From Acidithrix ferrooxidans (GTDB lineage Bacteria > Actinomycetota > Acidimicrobiia > Acidimicrobiales > Acidimicrobiaceae): a stretch of 64,000 nucleotides of DNA. This document shows positions 1 to 8,365 of the stretch, one piece after another. A program made the translations under genes and the position numbers. The stretch lies in the NCBI RefSeq assembly GCF_000949295.1, contig NZ_JXYS01000018.1:62001-126000 (forward strand), given 5' to 3'. The stretch's first letter is position 1; the number at the start of each line of letters is the position of its first letter. Below the pieces are notes generated by a model. It was not told the origin of the DNA. It searched no databases and saw only the letters and a program-made list of their open reading frames with translations.

Positions 1-332
1 CCGACGCCGGACACGGCACCAAGTCTCAGCACCATCTCCTGGCTCACGTACAAGACGGGAACGAGGAGGAGGAGGGTCCAGAGGAGGTGCGTTCCGTAGT
101 TCTGTCCAGCCTGCGTGTAGGTGCCAAACGCACCGGCATCGTTGTCGCCAACCATAACTATGAGTCCTGGTCCAACGATAGCAAGGAGTGTCTTGAGCTT
201 CGCCGACAGGTTACGGCGAGGGGCAACGTCGCCAAGGGCGATCGTGCCGAGCGCACCCTGGATGTCGCCGAGGTGAGCGTCATCGAGAACGGCGGTGCCC
301 TCGAGAGCTTCGGTAGTGGCGATCTTTATCAT
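1..332 (-). CDS. NRAMP-family divalent metal transporter, N-terminal part (cut by window edge)
   Basis: About 110 residues are visible on the minus strand before the window ends. A hydrophilic N-terminus of about 45 residues is followed by a first membrane helix with GPGLIVMVGDNDAGAFGTY and a second helix ending in VLYVSQEMVLRLG. This matches the TM1-TM2 region of NRAMP-family proton-coupled Mn/Fe transporters. Canonical NRAMPs carry DPGN in TM1 for metal binding; here the position reads DNDAG, so substrate range may differ (some NRAMP-related proteins move Mg or other ions). The ATG at 332 overlaps the stop of a 43-codon upstream ORF (ATGA), suggesting coupled translation. The family call is firm; the metal is not. 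Confidence 0.85.
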   Translation of the reverse strand, partial: MIKIATTEALEGTAVLDDAHLGDIQGALGTIALGDVAPRRNLSAKLKTLLAIVGPGLIVMVGDNDAGAFGTYTQAGQNYGTHLLWTLLLLVPVLYVSQEMVLRLGAVSGV

Positions 333-460
333 CGACGGCAACCCTCCAACACGTGTCGAGGCGAGCAGTCGAACAGGTGAGCTTGGAACTGGTTCCTATA
401 GCTATCTCCGTGAAGCGTGTTCAACGCTTCAGCAGCAACGAAAAAAATGATCTCGGTCAT
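329..460 (-). CDS. possible 43-residue upstream ORF coupled to the NRAMP gene
   Basis: This ORF begins MTEIIFFVAAEA and its TGA overlaps the transporter ATG by ATGA. An AGGA stretch lies about nine bases upstream of its ATG. The sequence matches no family I recognise. It may be a coupling or leader peptide rather than a functional protein, and chance cannot be excluded. Confidence 0.3.
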   Translation of the reverse strand: MTEIIFFVAAEALNTLHGDSYRNQFQAHLFDCSPRHVLEGCRR

Positions 461-780
461 GGTGGTATCCTGGAATCTGAGAATGCACGCGCCAAATGAC
501 GCTTCTGGGGCTGGGAACGAGTGCAGTCTTGGGCGTGCACGAGCAAACTGTTGGCAGGCGTTCTCCAAGCTCAGTAACCGATATGGATCTTGGCGTCCAG
601 GTTGGTCGATCAATGCAGAATCCGACGAGACCACCGGTGGACGTAGGCAACAACTGTGTAGTTAGCCGATGTGTATCAATACCTGAGCAGAAGCTGGAGA
701 ACGCCAGGTACTAGGAGGTTCGAGTTTCATTGGTGCACCTCCTTCTCGCTCTTGACACTTAGGTAGTGAATCTATTATAC
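333..780 (-). promoter_or_regulatory. promoter and long leader of the NRAMP transporter
   Basis: A TATAAT box lies at 774-779 on the minus strand; no good -35 is visible at the usual distance. If it is the -10, the transcript would carry a leader of roughly 430 bases containing the two small ORFs listed separately. On the opposite strand TTGACA (752-757) and TATTAT (773-778) form a second, overlapping promoter-like pair that would read into the 3' end of the GntR gene. I compared the leader with M-box and yybP-ykoY motifs and could not match either. Confidence 0.35.
662..730 (-). CDS. possible 22-codon leader peptide upstream of the NRAMP gene
   Basis: A very strong ribosome binding site (AAGGAGG, 738-744 on the complement) sits seven bases before an ATG at 730. 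The ORF has 22 codons and stops with TAA at 662-664. Bases AGGAGGT of the ribosome binding site are complementary to ACCTCCT in codons 4-7, so the start codon would sit in the loop of a hairpin. No known leader-peptide family is recognised. Confidence 0.35.
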   Translation of the reverse strand: MKLEPPSTWRSPASAQVLIHIG

Positions 781-801
781 CTGATTATTCCACAACGCTA
801 C

Positions 802-1542
802 CTAAAGAGTTGGCGACTCTCCACCGGGCCAATTTGCAACGAGGGCATAGCGATCTCCACGAATTAGACTTCTCCGCCATTCGATAGCCTCGTTTCCAGA
901 TATGGCAAGTCGGTTGATCGAAAAGGCCCCCACATCTTTTGATATGCCAAGGCGCATTCTCTCATAACTCGATGGAACGATTGGTTGAATCTTCTCCCAA
1001 CCACCGGTTATCTTGATACCACAAAAGCGATCAAGTGCCTCGTAGAGGCCCCCTTTGGAGAGATCGGCCTCTAGAAGATTTGCCGCTCGATCCCAGGGCA
1101 ACCAGGACCGATCCCACCCAATTGGATCGTCACCAGCAAAGCGAATTCTCTCGATATAAATGGCATCCACAACTGAACTTCCTAGAAATTCTCCCGCCTC
1201 AAAAGGTGGAGTTTCACGCTTGCGGGCCACGACTTCGCTACGCTCTGCAAAACCTTGCGAGCTCACCGTCGTGGCCATGCTATAGAGAGAGTGGAGTGGC
1301 TGCTCCAAAACCGTGCGAGAAACCAATCTGGTCCCTCGTCCCCTTTGACGAACCACCAAGCCCTCGGACTCGAGTCGTCGGATCGCCTCACGTACGGTCT
1401 GGCGACTTACTCCATAGAGACGAGCTAGCTCTTCTTCGGTAGGAAAGCGTCCATCAAATTCACCCGTGCCAGCTCGATCTCGCAAATCCTCACAGATTTG
1501 CGCCCAAAGCGGAAGTGGGCTTGAGCGATCTATCGCGCTCAA
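802..1542 (-). CDS. GntR-family transcriptional regulator (HutC/UTRA type)
   Basis: This is a DNA-binding ligand-responsive repressor of about 246 residues. The N-terminal winged helix is clear (PLWAQICEDLRD; FPTEEELARLYGVSRQTVREAIRRLESEGLV; RQRGRGTRLV), followed by a UTRA-type effector domain of about 165 residues. It is the last gene of a three-gene operon behind a TSUP exporter and a DUF1634 protein. TTG codons occur at 1548 and 1542; the AGGAG ribosome binding site is seven bases before 1542, which I prefer. An 18-bp palindrome overlapping the operon start is its likely operator, implying autoregulation. The effector is unknown; with a TSUP partner a sulfur-containing anion is a guess. 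Confidence 0.88.
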   Translation of the reverse strand: MSAIDRSSPLPLWAQICEDLRDRAGTGEFDGRFPTEEELARLYGVSRQTVREAIRRLESEGLVVRQRGRGTRLVSRTVLEQPLHSLYSMATTVSSQGFAERSEVVARKRETPPFEAGEFLGSSVVDAIYIERIRFAGDDPIGWDRSWLPWDRAANLLEADLSKGGLYEALDRFCGIKITGGWEKIQPIVPSSYERMRLGISKDVGAFSINRLAISGNEAIEWRRSLIRGDRYALVANWPGGESPTL

Positions 1543-1544
1543 GC

Positions 1545-1985
1545 TCAAGCTCCTGCCAAAAAAAACGAAAGAATGAGCACAGCAAAGACGTAGATGGTAA
1601 CGATAGTCATAGCTGGGTCCTTCTCGATTGAAAAAGAGACTATGGCGACCGCGACTCGTAAAACTGGAGTAATAATCAACACCATCGTACCGAGTACAAT
1701 TATTCCCCTACCCTGTCCTTTGGCGAGCGAATTCCACAAGCCGCTAAATGAATGCGGAAATTGTGATGACGGCGATGTCAAAGAGTGAAAAGAGAGCGAA
1801 CCCGACAGCTTTGCATATGCGGGGTGATGAGCAAACATCACCACCAAACCAACGATGAAGATTGCCACACTTAGAGCGACTCCGATTCGAAGCACGAGCG
1901 AAATGGTGATTTCGGTCATTCGAATCTTTTCGTTCATTACCTTGGCTTGTTCTTCTGTCTCAGGAGGACGCCTGGTAAGCCTCAA
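1545..1985 (-). CDS. DUF1634 membrane protein
   Basis: This 146-residue protein has three hydrophobic segments (about residues 28-52, 92-113 and 123-145) and matches the DUF1634 family, which is regularly found next to TSUP/TauE exporters. Its TTG start directly follows the exporter's TAG stop, with GGGGGTG as ribosome binding site, and its TGA overlaps the potential TTG start of the GntR gene. The tight packing indicates one transcript. It is probably an accessory subunit of the exporter; a biochemical role is not established. Confidence 0.8.
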   Translation of the reverse strand: MRLTRRPPETEEQAKVMNEKIRMTEITISLVLRIGVALSVAIFIVGLVVMFAHHPAYAKLSGSLSFHSLTSPSSQFPHSFSGLWNSLAKGQGRGIIVLGTMVLIITPVLRVAVAIVSFSIEKDPAMTIVTIYVFAVLILSFFLAGA

Positions 1986-2822
1986 CTAAAACACCCCCTT
2001 CTGCAACATCTCAAGCGAAATGACGATCAACACAACTACAAAGATCAAACGAATTACGTGACTCTTTAGCTTTCCCAAAACCTTCGAACCGACCGTAGCT
2101 CCAATTAGAACTCCGATGGCAACGGGGGCAGAGATGATGGGGTCAATCTGACCTCGAGCAAAATAAACCCCCGCACTAGCTGCAGCAGTTACACCGATCA
2201 TAAAATTACTAGTGGCTGTCGAAACTTTCATTGGAAGATGCATAGCCAAATCCATTGCCGGCACTTTTAGAGCACCCGATCCAATGCCCAGCAGAGCACT
2301 CACCAAGCCGGCTACATACATCATGAACAAGCCAAGTTTGGTGCCGGTAACTTTATATGAAATCTCCTTTTGTTCCGCTTCATCAAAGTACTCACCATGA
2401 AGCTCTAGAACGTTAGCGATTCGATCGCTCGAGACGCTAAGAGGTGCCGCAGCACGACGACGCTGGAAGGTAGCGACCGCTGAATAGGCAAGAACCACCC
2501 CGAAAAGCAGAAACAAGAACCGAGTAGGCAACAGCGTCGTGAGGTAAGCACCCGTTACTGCACCAGTAGTCGTCGCAACCTCCAAAAACATACCGGCCCG
2601 TAAGTTCGTCATCTTCTCCCGGACATAGGCTGCTGCTGCACCACTTGAGGTGGCAATAACCGATACAATACTCGCACCAATGGCAAGTCTTATATCAACG
2701 TGAAATAGTAAAGTCAACACCGGAACGATGACCACACCGCCGCCAAGACCCACGAGCGAGCCGAGCATCCCAGCGGCAACTGAGATCAACCCCAGAGAAA
2801 TGACAAAGTCAAGAGGAGTCAT
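1986..2822 (-). CDS. TSUP-family (TauE/SafE-like) anion exporter
   Basis: A 278-residue integral membrane protein with about eight hydrophobic segments in two halves. The glycine-rich GMLGSLVGLGGGVVIVPVL near the N-terminus and GLVSALLGIGSGALKVPAM in the middle are the paired signature of the TSUP family, which exports sulfite, sulfoacetate or related organic anions. It heads an operon with DUF1634 and GntR genes. The ATG at 2822 follows immediately after a palindrome with no Shine-Dalgarno sequence, so the message may be leaderless or nearly so. The substrate cannot be told from sequence. Confidence 0.88.
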   Translation of the reverse strand: MTPLDFVISLGLISVAAGMLGSLVGLGGGVVIVPVLTLLFHVDIRLAIGASIVSVIATSSGAAAAYVREKMTNLRAGMFLEVATTTGAVTGAYLTTLLPTRFLFLLFGVVLAYSAVATFQRRRAAAPLSVSSDRIANVLELHGEYFDEAEQKEISYKVTGTKLGLFMMYVAGLVSALLGIGSGALKVPAMDLAMHLPMKVSTATSNFMIGVTAAASAGVYFARGQIDPIISAPVAIGVLIGATVGSKVLGKLKSHVIRLIFVVVLIVISLEMLQKGVF

Positions 2823-2839
2823 ATGTACAATTGTACATA
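2822..2839. promoter_or_regulatory. 18-bp perfect palindrome, probable GntR operator
   Basis: TATGTACAATTGTACATA is a perfect palindrome touching the first base of the TSUP start codon. On the minus strand it contains TACAAT, usable as a -10 box that would place transcription start near the ATG. GntR/HutC regulators bind dyads of the type nGTnTAnACn, close to the GTACAATTGTAC core here. Binding would block the promoter directly. Confidence 0.6.
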
Positions 2840-3343
2840 CAAACGAACACCGATGTGTAAAAAAGACAAATATTTAAAGAGCAACCTCTCGGACCAAATC
2901 CTGCTTCATTGCATTGTCCCTAGTATGTTGGCATATGACCAGCCAGACGCCAAAGAGATTGTCTGAGGGATTAGTGTCTTTTGAATCGTATAACCAAGAG
3001 CGATGATCCGTCTTAGCGATCTGCCCATAGAGATACAAGGGACTTCTTCAGACATAAATGTCAAAAAGCTAATAAAACCAGGCCATCACAAGAGTGATAC
3101 CACAGCTGAAGACAAAACCTTGGTTTTCGCCAATGCCCAATGGCAGCTTTATGCCAAAACAGGCTCTACCACTGGCGCCGTAGTTACTGGCCCTGTGAAT
3201 TGTCAGATTCTAGCCAAAGGCCGCCTGTATCCTTTGGCCTGAATCAACCGATAATGGCATAAATAGCTTTGGTGAAAAATTCATAATTAGACCAAAAAAG
3301 CAGTCTGCAATAACAGGACTGCGATTAGGTAATATCCGTGAAT
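2840..3343. other. intergenic, no supported gene
   Basis: An ORF of 79 codons exists at 3003-3242 on the plus strand, but it matches no family and has no convincing ribosome binding site. An 8-bp hairpin (GCCAAAGG, 3213-3220; CCTTTGGC, 3231-3238) lies downstream of the MoeB-like gene and could help end its transcript, but no T-tract follows. Confidence 0.5.
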
Positions 3344-4528
3344 CTAGTGCAGACTCAAAACCGTAGTGGCCGATGGATGGGGCATGCAAAGTTCGTCGTA
3401 TTCCGAAATCACGATCTCGGTGGGATCTATGGAGCAAGCGGGGCAATTGGGGTCTCGTCGAATCCTGAAGTTCCTAAAACTCTCTTCAAGCGCATCATAT
3501 GACAATATTCTTCCTGCCAATGTCTCTCCTATGTTCAATAAGATCTTGATTGTCTCCATGGCTTGAATCGAGCCGATAATCCCCGGCAAAACGCCTAACA
3601 CGCCTGCTTCTGCACAACTTGGCGCCAACTCTGGCGGAGGTGGTTCCGGAACGAAGCATCGATAACAAGGGCCTACGTAGGGTTGAAAGACTGTCGCTTG
3701 ACCCTCAAATCTAAAAATCGAACCATGCACGACTGGGATCTTTTTGATCAACGACGCGTCATTTACCAAATATCGAGTTGGGAAGTTATCGGTGCCATCC
3801 ACGATGACGTCATAACCATCAATAACAGAAAGGATATTTTCAGAATTCAAACGTAGATCATAGGTAACCACCGTCACATCGGGGTTCAAGGAAGAAAGGG
3901 TCTTCTTGGCCGAATCGACCTTCCTCTCTCCAATTCGATCCATATTGTGGAGAATTTGCCTTTGTAGGTTAGAAGCATCGACGACATCCATATCTAAAAT
4001 CCCCAAAGTACCAACGCCTGCCGCAGCTAGATACAGGGCGGCTGGCGAACCGAGTCCACCGGCGCCCAGCAGAAGCACCTTTGATTCAAGCAACTTCATT
4101 TGCCCTTTAGTTCCGACCTCTGGAAGTAGAAGATGTCGCTGATAACGATTCCGCTGTTGCTCATTTAGAACCTTTGGAACTTGCCAATTGCGTCCCTCAT
4201 CCTTCCAGCGATTAAATCCACCCGCCATCGATACGACATTTTCATAGCCGATCAAAGTCAACGAATGGACAGCTAGCGCAGATCGAACACCGCCCGCACA
4301 ATAGACAACCATAGGCTGAGACTTGTCAGAGACTCGACCTTCGATTTGCAACTCTAGATTTCCACGTGGAATAAACAAAGAATCCGCGATTGCACCCTGT
4401 TCGACTTCATCCGCTTCGCGCACATCAACCCCAAGCCACCCTAACTCAAACAGTTCCTGGGCCTCTTGGGTAGAAACCTCCCTAATCTGACCCTTTATAC
4501 TTCCAAGCAAATCTCTAAATCCGGCCAC
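3344..4528 (-). CDS. rhodanese-ThiF/MoeB fusion (sulfur-carrier adenylyltransferase/sulfurtransferase)
   Basis: This 394-residue protein probably adenylates the C-terminal Gly-Gly of a ubiquitin-like sulfur carrier (MoaD, ThiS or CysO type) and delivers sulfur to it. Residues about 15-115 form a rhodanese domain with active-site cysteine in VVYCAGGVRS. Residues about 120-394 are a ThiF/MoeB E1-like domain: RYQRHLLLPEVG, nucleotide loop GAGGLGSPAALYLAAAGVG, DMDVVDASNLQRQ, DGTDNFPTRYLVND, and zinc cysteines CYRC and CPAC. Actinobacterial MoeZ proteins normally carry the rhodanese domain at the C-terminus; here it comes first. It is monocistronic, so the partner carrier is not indicated. Confidence 0.88.
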   Translation of the reverse strand: MAGFRDLLGSIKGQIREVSTQEAQELFELGWLGVDVREADEVEQGAIADSLFIPRGNLELQIEGRVSDKSQPMVVYCAGGVRSALAVHSLTLIGYENVVSMAGGFNRWKDEGRNWQVPKVLNEQQRNRYQRHLLLPEVGTKGQMKLLESKVLLLGAGGLGSPAALYLAAAGVGTLGILDMDVVDASNLQRQILHNMDRIGERKVDSAKKTLSSLNPDVTVVTYDLRLNSENILSVIDGYDVIVDGTDNFPTRYLVNDASLIKKIPVVHGSIFRFEGQATVFQPYVGPCYRCFVPEPPPPELAPSCAEAGVLGVLPGIIGSIQAMETIKILLNIGETLAGRILSYDALEESFRNFRIRRDPNCPACSIDPTEIVISEYDELCMPHPSATTVLSLH

Positions 4529-4719
4529 TGTCGTCTCCTTGGCTGAGCTTCCTAAAATACCTTACGAGATAAAACTCTACTATTTAAGTCGACATTCCCA
4601 AACGAAGGCTACTCTAAAACGGTGACAAAGGATTTTGAAGCGTTGACAAAGGACGTCTTGGTGACAGATCATAAGGACCAATAGCCTGGAGATTTGTCCG
4701 ATTTATCATAAGGAGACCA

Positions 4720-5328
4720 GTGGAATTTTCCGAAGTTTTGAAGAAAAGACGCACGCATCGCCACTTCCTGGAAGACCCTGTTGAAAAAGAAGTCCTAGAG
4801 GCAATATTACACGCGGCGACACGGGCGCCATCAGCCGGATTCACCCAAGCAAGTCGGTTCCTAGTCCTAACCAACCCAGAGGCACGGGAAAAATTCTGGT
4901 CCATCGTCGCTACACCCCAGTGGCGCGAAAAATCCAAAAGCCACGCAGGGCTTGACAATGCTCCCGTATTGATAATTCCCTTCTCGAATCAGTCCGCCTA
5001 CATCGATCGCTATCAAAGGGACGACAAACGATATGCGCAAAAAAAGATAGAGAGCGATTTTCCATCACCATATTGGACTATCGATACAGCATTCGCGGCA
5101 ATGTTGGTCCAGCTAGCCATCGTAGATGCAGGTCTCGCATATCTCTTCTTCGGCCTCCCCGTGGATCGTTCGCTACTTCTTGAAGCGTTCAACATACCGT
5201 CAATCTATGAACCTATTGGAGTCATTGCCCTTGGGCATCCAGCCAACAATGATCCATCGGCTTCATCAAAGGTCCAAGTGCGGCTTCATCAAGATGACCT
5301 TATCTGGATGAATGATTTCAAGCGTTAA
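4720..5328 (+). CDS. nitroreductase-family FMN oxidoreductase
   Basis: A 202-residue flavoprotein of the nitroreductase fold. The N-terminal MEFSEVLKKRRTHRHFLEDPV with AATRAPSAGFTQ is the family's FMN phosphate/isoalloxazine contact region, and the C-terminal IGVIALGHPA is the usual strand after the dimer core. The start is a GTG at 4720 placed five bases after AAGGAG. It would reduce a substrate with NAD(P)H, but the family is too broad to name it. It stands alone between divergent and AT-rich DNA. Confidence 0.8.
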   Translation: MEFSEVLKKRRTHRHFLEDPVEKEVLEAILHAATRAPSAGFTQASRFLVLTNPEAREKFWSIVATPQWREKSKSHAGLDNAPVLIIPFSNQSAYIDRYQRDDKRYAQKKIESDFPSPYWTIDTAFAAMLVQLAIVDAGLAYLFFGLPVDRSLLLEAFNIPSIYEPIGVIALGHPANNDPSASSKVQVRLHQDDLIWMNDFKR

Positions 5329-5953
5329 CGAGGCTCTTTATAATTTTATATGAATTTTCAATTATCTCAACCTGGTGATTTGGACTTATGATTGCCGTTA
5401 CGTCGGAAACGCCCAAAGGCAAACAGTGGTCCATTTGCGAAATTCCACAAACATTCAAGACCCTGACCTGGCTATCTATCCATATAACTAGCTGCATCTT
5501 CATATCAAATAGGGAACCTATCGTTGTAGATCTAGATAACATTTATTTAACCTAATCAAAAAATATTCAAGTAAATCCGAATCCTTAGGATTGGCCATAA
5601 CGTTAACTAAGTCGTCATCCATTAGGTAAAAAACTGAGCATCCAAAATAATAGTATCGGAGGCTTCCGACCCTCGCGCATCTTCAAAAATGACCACGCAG
5701 CATAATTTGATTTTTTTAGTTCAAAACATTAGACAAGATGAAAAAAACGATGCCTTACAAGTAAATCAGGCTAAATACTGTAAATCAAAATTGATATTCA
5801 CCGATAAAAAAGTAACTCAATTGGATTTCAGAGTCATATCCGGAAAATAGATTTCCAAAATTTCAAGATATTTCAAGATATTTCGATTTTATTTATGTAA
5901 TATAGGTCAATCGCAATTATTGCCTCCAATCCCTATATTCGAAAGGTTCTCCT
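5329..5953. other. AT-rich intergenic region with a 10-bp tandem duplication
   Basis: No gene is supported in about 620 bases, which are clearly richer in A and T than the neighbours. A minus-strand ORF of 74 codons (5318-5542) overlaps the nitroreductase end and matches nothing I know. TTTCAAGATA is repeated exactly at 5861-5870 and 5871-5880, followed by TTTCGATTTT. The AT-rich end probably carries the promoter of the gene starting at 5954. Confidence 0.5.
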
Positions 5954-6649
5954 GTGACTGTCGACCGCTCTAATAGAAATCCCATCCCTAATGACTCAAG
6001 TGACCACACCAACAATCAATCGGAAATCGAATCTACAGCGATTTCAAATAATGGAATTGAAGAAGAAGACGGCAGAATCATGGTAGGCACCTGGGTAGAT
6101 CCATTAGTGGAATCACTTGGCTTTGACCCTAGGACAAACTACGTCGAATATTTCTGGCTCCCAATTTTAGGGCCCAGCTGCATCTTTCTTCTGCGACGTA
6201 TGGCGTATGCTTTCGACCTGAGTGGTGACTTCCGAGAGATGTCACTACACACAATTTCTTACGAAATTGGACTTGGATCACCAAAGGGATTTAGCAGTAG
6301 TATCACCCGAACGGTGAATCGATGCATCCAGTTCGACATGGCAAAGCTACTTCCTAATGGTCAGCTTGCCTTCAGGAGGTCACTGCCGCCGTTGAGTCAG
6401 CGTCAACTAAATAGACTGCCGATCAGACTTCAAGAAGTCCACGAAGCTCTAATTCTAGGATACGGCACGCCTGTAACACAAGAGGCTAAGGATCAGAGCG
6501 TAGCGATTGCCGTCTCGCTTCTTGAGTCTCATGAGTCAGAGGAGAGGGCCATCGAGGATCTAGCCAGGTGGAAGATCGAACCTACGGTAGCAAAGCGGGC
6601 TCTAGAAGCTTTGTTTCCACGAGACGATCTAGAAAATAATAAGCAATGA
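5954..6649 (+). CDS. conserved hypothetical protein (possible winged-helix actinobacterial protein)
   Basis: A 231-residue protein starting with GTG at 5954 after GAAAGG. The first 45 residues are polar and probably disordered. The middle has WVDPLVESLGFDPRTNYVEYFWLPILGPSCIFLLRRMAYAFDL followed by a segment resembling a helix-turn-helix (SLHTISYEIGLGSPKGFSSSITRTVNRCIQFDMAKL). I recall similar uncharacterised proteins in actinobacteria but cannot name a family. The mix of aromatic surface and helical repeats suggests a DNA- or protein-binding role; this is inference. Confidence 0.65.
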   Translation: MTVDRSNRNPIPNDSSDHTNNQSEIESTAISNNGIEEEDGRIMVGTWVDPLVESLGFDPRTNYVEYFWLPILGPSCIFLLRRMAYAFDLSGDFREMSLHTISYEIGLGSPKGFSSSITRTVNRCIQFDMAKLLPNGQLAFRRSLPPLSQRQLNRLPIRLQEVHEALILGYGTPVTQEAKDQSVAIAVSLLESHESEERAIEDLARWKIEPTVAKRALEALFPRDDLENNKQ

Positions 6650-6727
6650 AGTGTGCATTTTTCCGTGCTTTGGATCAGACCAAGCAGATACTTAGTTCTG
6701 TCAATCTCGACTGATCGATAAAGTCGA

Positions 6728-6777
6728 TTTGGCACTTTCAGGCCAGATAATAAATCATCAAAGCTGAAAGTGCCAAA
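6728..6777. terminator. 14-bp perfect hairpin between convergent genes
   Basis: TTTGGCACTTTCAG (6728-6741) pairs with CTGAAAGTGCCAAA (6764-6777) across a 22-base loop. It lies between the convergent ends of the hypothetical gene (6649) and pepA (6890). There is no T-tract, so it is only a probable bidirectional terminator. Confidence 0.45.
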
Positions 6778-6858
6778 GTTGACTAGCGCATTTGAAGCCG
6801 ATGCGAGCGCTCAAGAAACTAGTCGTCGCCTCAATCTTTCGATGTCGTTCAAAGATCA

Positions 6859-6882
6859 ACCTAGGTCACATCACCTAGGTCA
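6859..6882. repeat. 10-bp direct repeat that is also a hairpin, next to the pepA end
   Basis: ACCTAGGTCA occurs at 6859-6868 and 6873-6882. Because ACCTAGGT is its own reverse complement, the two copies can also pair as an 8-bp stem with a six-base loop. It sits just beyond the pepA stop and may act in its termination. Confidence 0.45.
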
Positions 6883-6889
6883 TAACCAA

Positions 6890-8365
6890 CTACAGTGATC
6901 CCAGCAGCAGATAACACAGGAGCCTGGCACCGAATCCAGTTCCGCCACGGGAGATGTAACCTCGGTCAGAGTCCGATCGCGATGGACCCGCAATGTCAAG
7001 ATGAGCCCATTTCTGACCTTCTACAAACTCACTTAGAAGCATTGCCCCAGCAGTTGCTCCTGCTTGACCAGCCTCGCCAATATTGCGCATGTCAGCGATC
7101 TCCGAACGGATGTGCTTTTTGTAACGTTGCGGAATAGGAAGTTCCCAAAGTGCCTCGCCGGACACTTCTCCCGCATCTATCAAGCGTGAGATTAGCTCGT
7201 CACTATTTCCAAGAACACCAGCGATCTCGGTCCCAAGGGCAACTACACACGCCCCAGTCAAAGTTGCCAAATCAACGATATAGTCTGGGGACTCCTCCGA
7301 GGCCAAAGTTAGTCCGTCAGATAGCACTAATCGGCCCTCAGCGTCGGTGTTGAGAACTTCAATAGTCTTACCGCTTCTAGTGGTAAGAACGTCACCTGGC
7401 TTAGTTGCGCTACCACTTGGCATATTCTCCGTCAACATCGCAAAGCCGATCACCTTCTTGGTGACATTTAGTCGGCCAAGGACCGACATAGCCGAAATTA
7501 CCGCAGCCGCACCGCCCATATCGGTCTTCATCGTCTTCATTCCATCGAAGCTTTTAATGTTCAGACCACCAGAGTCAAAGGTTATGCCCTTGCCGACCAA
7601 TGCAATGCTTTGGGTCGCATTTGCTGGGGCATAGGTCAACTTGACCACCCGAGGTTCTTGAGAAGATCCGGCCGCTACTCCCAAAAGCGCTCCCAGTCGC
7701 TCGCTTTGAATTCTTTCACCATCCCAAACCTCAATCGAGATAGAAGGATCGCGGGCAAATAGTTCTTCGGCCACCTTCGCGAACACTGTGGGTGTTAGAA
7801 ACCCGGCTGGCTCATTTACTAGAGTGCGCGCCAGTTTGGTTGCATCCGAGATTGCTTCACCTTGAGCTATCGCTCTATCACAATCTGAGCTCTCTACATC
7901 TTCGCCAATCAAAAAGGTTACGTTGCTTAGAAGCGATGCTTTTTTGAGTTCCTTTGGATCGCTCTTATATTTGTCAAAGCGATAGCTAGACATGGCTATT
8001 CCCTCAACCAAATAACCTAAAGCATCAACTCCATACCGGGCAATAAAGTCTATGGTCGAAACTACAACCTCGCTAAAGCCATAACTAGCGCGCCCAATCA
8101 AAGCTCCAACTTCACGAATCTCATCAGCCTTTAAATCCTTGTTGGCGAGACCAATTAGCCCCATGGGCCCATTGTTCAGCCTTGGCAGGATCAGAACCTC
8201 ATTTGCCCCAGCGCTAAAGCCCAGAGCATCAACTCCGTAGTCGGCCAAAGTGGCTCCTGCTAGAGCCTCTAGTGGACTGCTAATAGAGTCCGGAGAGACA
8301 AAGATGAAATTTGGCAAATCGCCATTTTCGTTAAACGAACTAACTCTATAGGTAACTTGTCCCAA
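6890..8365 (-). CDS. pepA: leucyl aminopeptidase (M17)
   Basis: A cytosolic zinc/manganese aminopeptidase of 491 residues, removing N-terminal amino acids from peptides. The M17 catalytic domain is complete: VGKGITFDSGGLNIK, MKTDMGGAAAV and the signature NTDAEGRLVLSDGL that supplies metal ligands, then DLATLTGACVVALG. The N-terminal macro-like domain is present, giving normal length. The start is TTG at 8365 behind AAGGAG about ten bases upstream. It is a single gene, 250 bases downstream of the adenosyltransferase gene on the same strand. Confidence 0.95.
   Translation of the reverse strand: MGQVTYRVSSFNENGDLPNFIFVSPDSISSPLEALAGATLADYGVDALGFSAGANEVLILPRLNNGPMGLIGLANKDLKADEIREVGALIGRASYGFSEVVVSTIDFIARYGVDALGYLVEGIAMSSYRFDKYKSDPKELKKASLLSNVTFLIGEDVESSDCDRAIAQGEAISDATKLARTLVNEPAGFLTPTVFAKVAEELFARDPSISIEVWDGERIQSERLGALLGVAAGSSQEPRVVKLTYAPANATQSIALVGKGITFDSGGLNIKSFDGMKTMKTDMGGAAAVISAMSVLGRLNVTKKVIGFAMLTENMPSGSATKPGDVLTTRSGKTIEVLNTDAEGRLVLSDGLTLASEESPDYIVDLATLTGACVVALGTEIAGVLGNSDELISRLIDAGEVSGEALWELPIPQRYKKHIRSEIADMRNIGEAGQAGATAGAMLLSEFVEGQKWAHLDIAGPSRSDSDRGYISRGGTGFGARLLCYLLLGSL

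Noticed and set aside
329-460. Similarity of the MTEIIFFV peptide to HicB-type antitoxin N-termini
   Set aside because: Only the first eight residues resemble it; the rest shows no HicB fold and there is no HicA partner.
333-780. M-box or yybP-ykoY riboswitch in the NRAMP leader
   Set aside because: Isolated words such as GACGCCAA occur, but their order and pairing do not match either consensus.
3003-3242. 79-codon plus-strand ORF
   Set aside because: No family match, no good ribosome binding site and short; kept only as a note in the gap.
5318-5542. 74-codon minus-strand ORF in the AT-rich gap
   Set aside because: It overlaps the nitroreductase end and shows no conserved motif.
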